Below are positions 1 through 5,967 of a DNA stretch of 64,000 nucleotides, piece by piece. The DNA is taken from contig JBJKQK010000073.1 in assembly GCA_046705285.1 (NCBI GenBank), positions 1-64,000 of the forward strand, read 5' to 3'. This DNA comes from SCRD01 sp046705285 (lineage in GTDB: Bacteria; Acidobacteriota; Terriglobia; UBA7540). The notes beneath the pieces are model-generated. The model was not told the origin of the DNA and made no database searches. It saw nothing but the letters and a program-made list of their open reading frames with translations. A program made the translations under genes and the position numbers. Position 1 is the first letter of the stretch. Every line of letters begins with the position of its first letter.

Positions 1-360
1 CTTCCGCGTGATTACACAGACACCCCAATGTATGCAGCACCCACCGATCTCGGGCTGCCAGGTCTGGTTGGAGCCTGTGAAAGGGTCGATGGGCAGACCT
101 CCCGAGAAATAGCCCGCCTTCACCAGCGCCTGCAAGGATTCGGGCGGCTTATGGTTGTCGAGCGTGTAGCGGTTGATCATCTCGCGCAGGGTTAAGAGGT
201 CATCCTTCAGGACGGCTTCGTGCGAGCGGGTCACGATCCGGCTGTAGATCGGCGCGGCAAACGACGCCATGATCAGACAGATGGCGATCACAACCAGCAA
301 CTCGATCATGGTGAAGCCGGCTTGTGATGATCGTTTGTATCGAGATAGTCGTCGTCTCAC
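1..360 (-). CDS. Type IV pilin-like / GspG-like pseudopilin, 3' end cut by window edge
   Basis: The minus strand from 360 reads a short basic leader, then Gly-Phe-Thr-Met-Ile-Glu and a hydrophobic stretch. This is the class III prepilin cleavage and methylation motif of type IV pilins and type II secretion pseudopilins, which are processed by prepilin peptidase and assembled from the inner membrane. Downstream comes a helical segment and a Leu-Pro-Ile-Asp-Pro-Phe-Thr-Gly-Ser motif typical of the GspG-like C-terminal region. The GTG at 358-360 is preferred because it gives a short leader with GAGG just upstream. The frame stays open further upstream with an ATG near 510, but that would give an implausibly long leader. 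The gene continues past base 1. Confidence 0.72.
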   Translation of the reverse strand, partial: MRRRLSRYKRSSQAGFTMIELLVVIAICLIMASFAAPIYSRIVTRSHEAVLKDDLLTLREMINRYTLDNHKPPESLQALVKAGYFSGGLPIDPFTGSNQTWQPEIGGCCIHWGVCVITRK

Positions 361-408
361 AGCCTCAAGTTGCCCGTCCGCAGAAGGAATGTTGTTCAGA
401 GCCACTCT

Positions 409-503
409 GTGACCCTTGCCTGACCTGTAGACTGATTGCTGCTGGCAATGGGTCACGTTATGTGAGTGCCACCCCTTGCCTGTGGACGGCCTGCCCTGAT
501 TGC
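409..503. repeat. Hairpin and imperfect direct repeat between pilin gene and IS element
   Basis: Bases 409-420 (GTGACCCTTGCC) pair with 444-456 (GGCAATGGGTCAC), giving 12 bp with one bulge around a 23-nt loop. The unit CCCTTGCCTG followed by CTGATTGC occurs twice (413-422 and 432-439; 473-482 and 496-503). A small perfect hairpin, AGACC-TAAA-GGTCT, follows at 523-536. The function is unknown. It lies outside the inverted repeats of the IS and upstream of the pilin start. Confidence 0.5.
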
Positions 504-542
504 CACCCATTTCCCAGACCGCAGACCTAAAGGTCTGATGTC

Positions 543-556
543 ATGAAGGGGGCGGC
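543..556 (+). repeat. Left inverted repeat of IS110/IS1111-like element
   Basis: The 14-mer ATGAAGGGGGCGGC at 543-556 is matched exactly by its reverse complement at 1894-1907, beyond the transposase stop. This is a subterminal repeat, so the true tip probably lies a few bases to the left. Confidence 0.8.
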
Positions 557-614
557 TCGATTCGAGTAGGATTTGGTTGATCGACTAAATCTAAATCTCG
601 AAAGGAGAGCCCCC

Positions 615-1691
615 ATGGAGAAGTTATATCTGGGAGTGGATTTACACAAGAGGAGTTGTTGGGTGACCGTCCTCGACGCGGACGGCCACCTGCTGGAGTC
701 GCGCCGGCTGGGAACAGAGAAGTGGGAACTATTGGAGTTTTTCGGGAAGGTACGGAAGCCGGCGGCGCTGGCGGTGGAAGCGACTTTGAACTGGTATTAC
801 TTTCTGAACGTGGTCGAACCGCTGGGGTTGGATTTGCACCTGGTGCATCCGTGGAAGACGCGGGCGATTGCCAGTGCGAGGATCAAGCACGACCGGCTGG
901 ATTCGCGGGTGCTGGCCGAACTGCTGCGCACGAGATTTCTGGCCGAGGCCTGGATTGCGCCGCGCGGGGTGAGGGAGGAGCGGCAACTGCTGCGCTATCG
1001 GGTCCACACGGTGCAGTGGGCGACGCGGGCCAAGAACTCGATTCACGGAGTGCTGGACCGGAACGGGATTCGTTCACCGCTCAGTTCGCCGTTTGGCCCC
1101 AAGGGGCGGCCGTTTCTGGAAGAAGGCGAGCTAAGCAAGACCGACCGCTGGGAAGTGGACGGGCAACTGGAGAGGCTGGACCTGCTGGGAGCCCAGCTTG
1201 CGGCGCTGGACCGGGAGATCCGCAAAAAGGCAAAGGCCAGTCCGGTAGCCCGGGCGCTGGAGCAGGTTCCGGGCATCGGTCCCTTCATCGCCTCGCTGGT
1301 GATTGCCGAGGTGGGAGACATCCGGCGATTCCCCACGGCCAAGCACCTGGTCTCTTACACGGGACTGGCCCCCTCGCTTTACGCCTCGGGCGAGCACCGC
1401 TGGGGCGGCCCGATCACCAAGCAGGGATCGAGCGTGCTGCGCTGGGCGCTGGTGCAGGCAGCACATCGGGCGGCGTTGAATCCGAGATTCTATGGCTTCT
1501 ACCAGCGGCAACGGGAGCGGCACGGAACGAGCCGCGCGGCCGTGGCTCTGGCTCGCAAGCTGGCGGTGATCGTCTTCTACCGCTGGCGGCACGCGCTGCA
1601 CGTGGCCGAAAGTCTGCCACAGGTAGAAAGGGTTCGGGAGCGCACCTCGGGTGGCGCATGGTCGGAACAGCGACCTCTCACGTCTGATTAG
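615..1691 (+). CDS. IS110-family transposase (DEDD recombinase)
   Basis: A 358-residue recombinase. The N-terminal RuvC-like DEDD domain shows Asp9 in the Gly-Val-Asp-Leu-His motif, Glu55, and Asp93/Asp96 in Lys-His-Asp-Arg-Leu-Asp. The C-terminal Transposase_20 domain carries the helix-hairpin-helix Val-Pro-Gly-Ile-Gly near 218-222 and the Tyr-Thr-Gly-Leu-Ala-Pro ... Ser-Gly-Glu stretch. Ser258 there corresponds to the catalytic Ser described for IS110 recombinases. The ATG at 615 follows AAAGGAGAG. An upstream TTG at 573 keeps the frame open but lacks such a site. All acidic residues are present and the length is normal, so the enzyme is probably intact. It should recombine a circular intermediate into target DNA guided by an element-encoded bridge RNA. 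Confidence 0.93.
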   Translation: MEKLYLGVDLHKRSCWVTVLDADGHLLESRRLGTEKWELLEFFGKVRKPAALAVEATLNWYYFLNVVEPLGLDLHLVHPWKTRAIASARIKHDRLDSRVLAELLRTRFLAEAWIAPRGVREERQLLRYRVHTVQWATRAKNSIHGVLDRNGIRSPLSSPFGPKGRPFLEEGELSKTDRWEVDGQLERLDLLGAQLAALDREIRKKAKASPVARALEQVPGIGPFIASLVIAEVGDIRRFPTAKHLVSYTGLAPSLYASGEHRWGGPITKQGSSVLRWALVQAAHRAALNPRFYGFYQRQRERHGTSRAAVALARKLAVIVFYRWRHALHVAESLPQVERVRERTSGGAWSEQRPLTSD

Positions 1692-1741
1692 GACGCTCCC
1701 GGCTGCGAATCGACATCCTGGTCCACGCGACCGGATAGATG

Positions 1742-1888
1742 AGTGAGCTGATGCTCGCTGACAATTGAAAGGGAAACCGCGTTCAAGCGACAAGGGAAAA
1801 GTGTGGCTGCGCTCGCATCCCCCCAGTTTCGGGTAAGGGGGCCTGCTCGCTCCGCCACTCAAAACAAACCACCAAGATTTTTCCCTTG
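1742..1888 (+). ncRNA. Candidate bridge RNA region in the IS right end
   Basis: The right non-coding end folds by eye into nested stems. There is a 7-bp hairpin at 1742-1748/1753-1759 with one G-T pair. A 10-bp perfect long-range stem joins CAAGGGAAAA (1791-1800) and TTTTCCCTTG (1879-1888). Inside it, GTGGC (1803-1807) pairs with GCCAC (1853-1857), and CCCCC (1819-1823) with GGGGG (1836-1840). IS110-family elements encode a structured bridge RNA in their long non-coding end, which for the IS1111 group lies downstream of the transposase gene. Strand and RNA ends are inferred, not shown. Confidence 0.4.
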
Positions 1889-1893
1889 ACCCC

Positions 1894-1907
1894 GCCGCCC
1901 CCTTCAT
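1894..1907 (-). repeat. Right inverted repeat of IS110/IS1111-like element
   Basis: Exact reverse complement of the 14-mer at 543-556. It lies 200 nt beyond the transposase stop and marks the right end of the element to within a few bases. Confidence 0.8.
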
Positions 1908-1910
1908 AGA

Positions 1911-1941
1911 TGCGCCACCCGCCCAAGAATCGCGGGTGGGG
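1911..1941. repeat. REP-like palindrome abutting the IS
   Basis: CCACCCGC (1915-1922) and GCGGGTGG (1932-1939) form a perfect 8-bp GC-rich stem with a 9-nt loop and no T-tract. It resembles the short 'GGGTGGGGCA'-type palindromes that recur in acidobacterial genomes (recalled, not searched). It touches the right end of the IS. Several IS110/IS1111-group elements are known to insert at REP sequences, so it may be the target site. Confidence 0.5.
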
Positions 1942-2078
1942 CATACATCACGATGCTTGCGCCGTGTACGAATTACCAGGAGGCGCGAAACAGCAGATTG
2001 AACACGGCAAAATCCCCGGCGGGACCGTCGCAAGGGTGTTCGGCACGTACCGAAAAGTGGCCCAATAGCCATGCGACC

Positions 2079-2107
2079 GTAACCTTTTCCCCCGCTTGCC
2101 AGTTATC
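2079..2107 (+). promoter_or_regulatory. Possible ECF-type autoregulated promoter of the sigma gene
   Basis: GTAACC (2079-2084) followed after 17 nt by GTTATC (2102-2107), just upstream of the sigma factor ATG at 2119. An 'AAC' motif at -35 is typical of ECF promoters, and ECF genes often drive themselves. Found by eye, with no second copy to compare. Confidence 0.35.
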
Positions 2108-2118
2108 ATTGTGAAGAC

Positions 2119-2700
2119 ATGGTGGCTGCAAGACGTCCGGCAAGGAAGCCCGCATTGCAAGCACCCGACGAGCGATTGCTCGTCGAAGCCGCACAGGCCG
2201 ACCCGTCGAAATTTGACGTCCTGTACGAGCAGAATTTCGAGCGCGTCTACATTTTCATCGCCAGCCGGGTCCACGACCGCAGCACCGCTGAGGATCTTAC
2301 GTCTGAGGCATTCCACAAGGCGCTCGCCAACCTGCCAACCTACGAACGGCGCAGCACTCCCTTCGTCGCGTGGCTTTACCGCATCGCTTCGAACGCCATC
2401 GCTGACCATTTCAAGCGCGCCAATCGCGAACAACAAGCCGGCGACGATACCTTCGACCCGCCTGATCCGGTGAACATCTCCTCAAGGGAGATGAAATCCA
2501 TCGAACACCACGCCCACCTCTTCCGTCTTGTGGAAAAACTTCCCGAAAATCAGCGCCGGGTCATCTGCGAGCGCTTCATCGAGGAGCGCAGCATCAAAGA
2601 AATCGCCCGACGTTTAAGCAAAACCGAAGGGGCCATTAAGCAGCTCCAATTCCGCGCCGTTCAGACCCTGCGCGAGCAAATGGGGGACCGCCATGCCTAA
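2119..2700 (+). CDS. ECF-type RNA polymerase sigma-70 factor
   Basis: A 193-residue cytoplasmic sigma factor. Region 2 spans about 30-100 (Phe-Asp-Val-Leu-Tyr ... Ala-Glu-Asp-Leu-Thr-Ser-Glu-Ala-Phe ... Trp-Leu-Tyr-Arg-Ile-Ala). Region 4 spans about 130-190 (Leu-Pro-Glu-Asn-Gln-Arg-Arg-Val ... Glu-Ile-Ala-Arg-Arg-Leu-Ser-Lys-Thr-Glu-Gly-Ala-Ile-Lys), a helix-turn-helix for the -35 element. Sigma 1.1 and region 3 are absent, as expected for ECF factors. It redirects RNA polymerase to a dedicated regulon. Its stop overlaps the next gene's start by 8 nt, so the two are translationally coupled and the partner probably controls it. The ATG is preceded by GTGAAGAC. Confidence 0.9.
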   Translation: MVAARRPARKPALQAPDERLLVEAAQADPSKFDVLYEQNFERVYIFIASRVHDRSTAEDLTSEAFHKALANLPTYERRSTPFVAWLYRIASNAIADHFKRANREQQAGDDTFDPPDPVNISSREMKSIEHHAHLFRLVEKLPENQRRVICERFIEERSIKEIARRLSKTEGAIKQLQFRAVQTLREQMGDRHA

Positions 2701-3703
2701 GCGCTCTCCTGCCGAACAGCTCGACCTCGTTATTGACGCCTTGCTCGCGCGTCCGCGGCAACGCCCCGGTCCGCCTCCGAGCGCCAGCGTCGCCAGGCTC
2801 CTGACGCTTGTTGGCCCACTTCGCGACCTGCCGCGTTCCGAATTCAAGGCTCGTCTCAAATCTGATTTGCAAAGGAGAGCATCCATGGGTGAAGCAACCG
2901 CACCGTCACCGGCCCGCAGCGAATCTCCCGATTTTCGTCCTCCGGATTTCCCGAATATCGCGCCCTATTTCGTCGTCGAGGGCGGAGCTCAGTTCATCGC
3001 CTTCCTCCTTGAGGCACTCGAAGGGACCGAGCGGTGTCGCTATATGGCGCCCGACGGCAAGATCATGCATGCCGAGGTCGCCATCGGCGATTCCGTTGTG
3101 GAGGTGGGAGATGCCAACGAAGGAATCCCGGCGCGCCCCGCCACGACTCATATCTATGTCAGAGACGCCGACGCAACTTTTGCCCGCGCTCTTGAGGCCG
3201 GGGCCAAATCCATCTTCCCGCCAACGAGCGACCATCCTTCCGGCGACCGCTGGGGCGCTCTGCGAGACCCCTTCGGCAACATCTGGCATATCGCCACACC
3301 TGGAAGCTGGGCGCTCGGCGCGACAGGAATGCCGCTTTCTGTTCAGCCCTATCTCCATCTCAAGGAAGCTGACAAGCTGATTCTGTTCCTGGAATCGGCT
3401 TTCAACGCCAAAGTATTGGGTCTCGACAAATCTCCCGACGGTACCGTACTTCACGCAACTGTGGAAATCAGCGGTGCCACGCTCGAAGTTGGCGAAGCCC
3501 ACGGCGACTTCCAGCCCATGCAGTGCCTGCTCCACGTCTACGTTCCCGACCCCGACACTCTTTACAACCAGGCGCTTCGGGCCGGGGCTACCACGATTGA
3601 GCCGCCACAGGACAAGCCCTATGGCGTACGCTCCGCCGCCGTTAAAGATGCCTTCGGCAATCTGTGGTATATCGCCCGATACGCTGGGGGCCCTCCAGCT
3701 TAA
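2693..3703 (+). CDS. Two-domain VOC (PhnB/glyoxalase-like) protein with anti-sigma-like N-terminus
   Basis: A 336-residue protein. Residues 1-65 form a basic helical segment with the pattern Leu-Arg-Asp-Leu-Pro ... Glu-Phe-Lys-Ala-Arg-Leu-Lys ... Leu-Gln-Arg-Arg. This resembles the short N-terminal segments of DUF5667-like putative anti-sigma proteins. Two vicinal-oxygen-chelate domains follow (about 85-205 and 215-330). Each has His-Ala-Glu/Thr-Val, Asp-Pro/Ala-Phe-Gly-Asn-(Ile/Leu)-Trp and a terminal Trp-(His/Tyr)-Ile-Ala, as in PhnB-like proteins. There is no signal peptide. Coupling to the ECF gene suggests a cytoplasmic sensor or modulator of that sigma factor. Enzymatic activity is not established. 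Confidence 0.75.
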   Translation: MPKRSPAEQLDLVIDALLARPRQRPGPPPSASVARLLTLVGPLRDLPRSEFKARLKSDLQRRASMGEATAPSPARSESPDFRPPDFPNIAPYFVVEGGAQFIAFLLEALEGTERCRYMAPDGKIMHAEVAIGDSVVEVGDANEGIPARPATTHIYVRDADATFARALEAGAKSIFPPTSDHPSGDRWGALRDPFGNIWHIATPGSWALGATGMPLSVQPYLHLKEADKLILFLESAFNAKVLGLDKSPDGTVLHATVEISGATLEVGEAHGDFQPMQCLLHVYVPDPDTLYNQALRAGATTIEPPQDKPYGVRSAAVKDAFGNLWYIARYAGGPPA

Positions 3704-3959
3704 TCCTCGAACACCGAAAAATCGCGAGTGAACGGCGCATTACGCGGCGATCGTGGTGAGCGTGTGACCCATCGCCGTGGCGCATCGAGATCAGGGCCAC
3801 GTGCGCAAGCGTGCGGAGGCGGAGAAGCTCTGTGCCCGATTTGGACTTGCGGAGAAACCGGCAACGATGTATACAGGCGTTTTCCTTGTTTCATGATCAC
3901 CCTTGGCTGCGCAGGTGGCAAGGCCGCAATGCGCCGGCCATTTGAAAGGGCTGGGAGAG
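3704..3959. other. Intergenic spacer, no gene recognised
   Basis: About 255 nt between the VOC gene and the PIG-L gene. Open frames here are shadows. A weak promoter-like pair (TTGCGG, 17 nt, TATACA near 3848-3876) could serve the downstream gene but matches the consensus poorly. Confidence 0.4.
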
Positions 3960-4736
3960 ATGAAGATGAAACGGCGCGATCTTTTGATTTCTGCCGGAGG
4001 AGCGGCGTCGGGACTGGCTGCCTGGGCATCTGGGGTGAATGCGCTTGCCGCGAACCTCGCCCTGCCGAAGGACGCAGGCCCTCGGAAGAAGATGAAGCTG
4101 GTGGTCTGCGGGGGCCATCCTGGCGATCCTGAATACGGCTGCGGCGGGACCGTGGCACGCCTGACCGCCCTCGGGCACGAAGTGGTTCTGCTTTATCTGA
4201 ACAACGGCGCGTGGCCGCCCACTCCGGCCTCCGTTCGAAAGGCTGAGGCGGCCAAAGCGTGCAGGATTTTGAAGGCGCGGCCTGCCTATGCCGGACAGGT
4301 GAACGGGCATGCGGTGGTCGATATCCCGCATTACGACGCTTTCCAAAAACTGATTGCCGGCGAAAATCCCGACGCGGTGCTGACGCAGTGGCCCATCGAC
4401 AATCACCCTGACCATCGGGCCACTTACACGTTGGCCTACAATGCGTGGGAAAAGATGGGAAAGAAATTTGCCCTTTATTACTACGAGGTGTCAGACGGCG
4501 AGGACACCCTGCAATTTTCGCCCAATCGCTACATCGACATCACTGAGACCCTGGACCAAAAGCGGGCGGCCTGTTACGCTCACGCCAGCCAGACCCCGAA
4601 TACGTTTTATCCGCTGCAGGATGCGGTGGCGCGATTTCGCGGCATCGAAAGCGGCTACAAACGGGCAGAAGCCTTTTTGCTCCAGTTGCAGAGCCCGTAT
4701 GACATCTTTCGGGGAGATGGAAAATCTGTGGCCTGA
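3960..4736 (+). CDS. PIG-L family N-acetylglucosaminyl deacetylase-like protein, Tat-exported
   Basis: A 258-residue protein starting at the ATG at 3960 behind GGGCTGGGAGAG. The N-terminus Lys-Arg-Arg-Asp-Leu-Leu followed by an Ala/Gly-rich stretch to Ala-Leu-Ala is a Tat-like signal, so a periplasmic location is expected. The LmbE/PIG-L core shows Gly-Gly-His-Pro-Gly-Asp ... Gly-Cys-Gly-Gly-Thr near residue 50 and the second zinc motif Asn-His-Pro-Asp-His-Arg. Family members hydrolyse N-acetyl groups from GlcNAc-containing glycoconjugates using zinc. The substrate is unknown. The normal Asp-Asp of the first motif appears as Gly-Asp, which keeps the key Asp. It is convergent with mbfA. Confidence 0.85.
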   Translation: MKMKRRDLLISAGGAASGLAAWASGVNALAANLALPKDAGPRKKMKLVVCGGHPGDPEYGCGGTVARLTALGHEVVLLYLNNGAWPPTPASVRKAEAAKACRILKARPAYAGQVNGHAVVDIPHYDAFQKLIAGENPDAVLTQWPIDNHPDHRATYTLAYNAWEKMGKKFALYYYEVSDGEDTLQFSPNRYIDITETLDQKRAACYAHASQTPNTFYPLQDAVARFRGIESGYKRAEAFLLQLQSPYDIFRGDGKSVA

Positions 4737-4830
4737 AGCGGACACCTCTTCTTTCAGCATGGATAAACAAGTCCGTCCGCTTTTGCCTGAATCACCCGTC
4801 GGGGGGCCGCAGATCGCCGCTACTGAGAGC

Positions 4831-4850
4831 GGGAGGGCCGAGATCCTCCC
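4831..4850. terminator. Hairpin between convergent PIG-L and mbfA genes
   Basis: GGGAGG (4831-4836) pairs with CCTCCC (4845-4850) across an 8-nt loop, between two convergent stops. There is no clear T-tract on either strand, so bidirectional termination is only a possibility. Confidence 0.35.
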
Positions 4851-4866
4851 TTCCGTCGACCCATTC

Positions 4867-5823
4867 TTATGATTTTCCGATCAGGACGCCGGCGAGGAAG
4901 ACGAGTGCGCCGCCGAGGAGGACTTGCACGGCGGCGGAAAGGGCCGGGGTGTCCATGTAGCGGTGACGGACCCAGGAAATCGTGCTCAACTCCAGCAGAA
5001 CCACAAAGGCGGCGACGGTGAGTGCAACGTTGAACGGGCTGATCAGGAACGGCAGGGTGTGGCCGATGCCGCCAAGCGTGGTCATGACGCCGCAGACGGC
5101 TCCGCGCAGCCAGGGATGGCCGCGGCCCGTCAGGTTGCCGTCATCAGAAAGTGCTTCGGCAAAGCCCATGCTGATGCCTGCTCCTACCGAGGCTGCCAGT
5201 CCCACGGTAAAGGCGTCGTGAGTGTTGAGGGTGGCAAAGGCCGCTGCGAAGATCGGTGCCAGCGTGGAGACAGAACCATCCATCAGCCCGGCCAGTCCCG
5301 GCTGGACAATTTGCAGCACAAAAAGCCGACGCTGCGCTTCCGCCTCCTGCTCCTTCTGGCCGGGGCCAAGCTTTTCCTGCTCGAGGGTTTCGGCGCGTGT
5401 GGCATGCGCCCGCTCCACCTGGGCAAGATCGTCCAGCAACTGCCGGATGCTGGCATCGGTGGCGAGGGCTGCGGCATGCTCGTAAAAACGGCGCGTCTCC
5501 ACTTCCATGGCGCTGACCTGGGTGCGGATCTTCTGCAGATTGAGCGGTTGGATCAGCCAGACGGGCTGCCGCTGGACAAAACCTTTCACGTCCTGACGGC
5601 GAATCAGTGGAATGTGCTCTCCGAACTTGCGGCGAAAAAGCTCCAGCAGGCGATGCCGATGGCCTGACTCCTCCTCGCGCATCCCCTCAAAGACCGCCGC
5701 CGAGGCAGGAAAGTCCTTCCGTAGCCCTTCGGCGAGATCGTCGTAGATCCGTTCGTCCTCTTCTTCCAGTGAGATGGCAAGTGCCAGCACTTCTTTTTCG
5801 GACAGGCTGCTGAAATTTCTCAT
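4867..5823 (-). CDS. mbfA: MbfA: ferritin-like/vacuolar iron transporter fusion, inner-membrane iron exporter
   Basis: A 318-residue protein. The N-terminal rubrerythrin/ferritin-like domain (about 1-150) has Glu-Glu-Glu-Asp-Glu-Arg-Ile-Tyr and Glu-Glu-Glu-Ser-Gly-His-Arg-His iron ligands. A Glu/Gln-rich linker leads to a CCC1/VIT1 domain (about 165-318) with hydrophobic helices and the segment Gly-Leu-Met-Asp-Gly-Ser-Val-Ser-Thr-Leu. This is the architecture of MbfA, an exporter that removes ferrous iron and protects against peroxide and iron stress. The ATG at 5823 follows AAGGAGGAAT on the minus strand, a strong site. It is transcribed divergently from nothing close and convergent with the PIG-L gene. 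Confidence 0.88.
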   Translation of the reverse strand: MRNFSSLSEKEVLALAISLEEEDERIYDDLAEGLRKDFPASAAVFEGMREEESGHRHRLLELFRRKFGEHIPLIRRQDVKGFVQRQPVWLIQPLNLQKIRTQVSAMEVETRRFYEHAAALATDASIRQLLDDLAQVERAHATRAETLEQEKLGPGQKEQEAEAQRRLFVLQIVQPGLAGLMDGSVSTLAPIFAAAFATLNTHDAFTVGLAASVGAGISMGFAEALSDDGNLTGRGHPWLRGAVCGVMTTLGGIGHTLPFLISPFNVALTVAAFVVLLELSTISWVRHRYMDTPALSAAVQVLLGGALVFLAGVLIGKS

Positions 5824-5967
5824 CGAAATTCCTCCTTATTGGCACAGGGTTTTCCAAAAACCCCGCGGGCAGGAGCAGGCCAACAGTCTAAATGGAACGG
5901 AGCAAAATGGCGATGGATTTCGCCGGCTGCAGAGGGAGATTCAGACGAGCAACCCGCGGGAGCAGTC

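Larger units (their letters stand above)
536..1910 (+). mobile_element. IS110-family insertion sequence, IS1111-like group, apparently complete
   Basis: A DEDD transposase gene is bracketed by a 14-bp perfect inverted repeat, ATGAAGGGGGCGGC, at 543-556 and as its complement at 1894-1907. The left non-coding end is short (about 70 nt) and the right end long (about 200 nt) and strongly structured. Within the IS110 family, this asymmetry plus subterminal inverted repeats is the pattern of the IS1111 group. Exact outer ends are uncertain by several bases because IS1111 repeats are subterminal and no target duplication is expected. A REP-like palindrome sits immediately outside the right end. Confidence 0.8.

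Noticed and set aside
573..614. Upstream TTG extension of the transposase
   Set aside because: ATG 615 has an AAAGGAGAG site and matches the usual IS110 N-terminus; the extension adds unrelated residues.
656..1687. Long second open frame overlapping the transposase gene
   Set aside because: Gly/Ala/Arg-rich translation in another frame of a GC-rich gene; no family motif, and it lies wholly inside the well-supported transposase.
1131..2072. Large minus-strand open frame across the IS right end
   Set aside because: Shadow of the transposase gene running into the structured non-coding end; no recognisable protein features.
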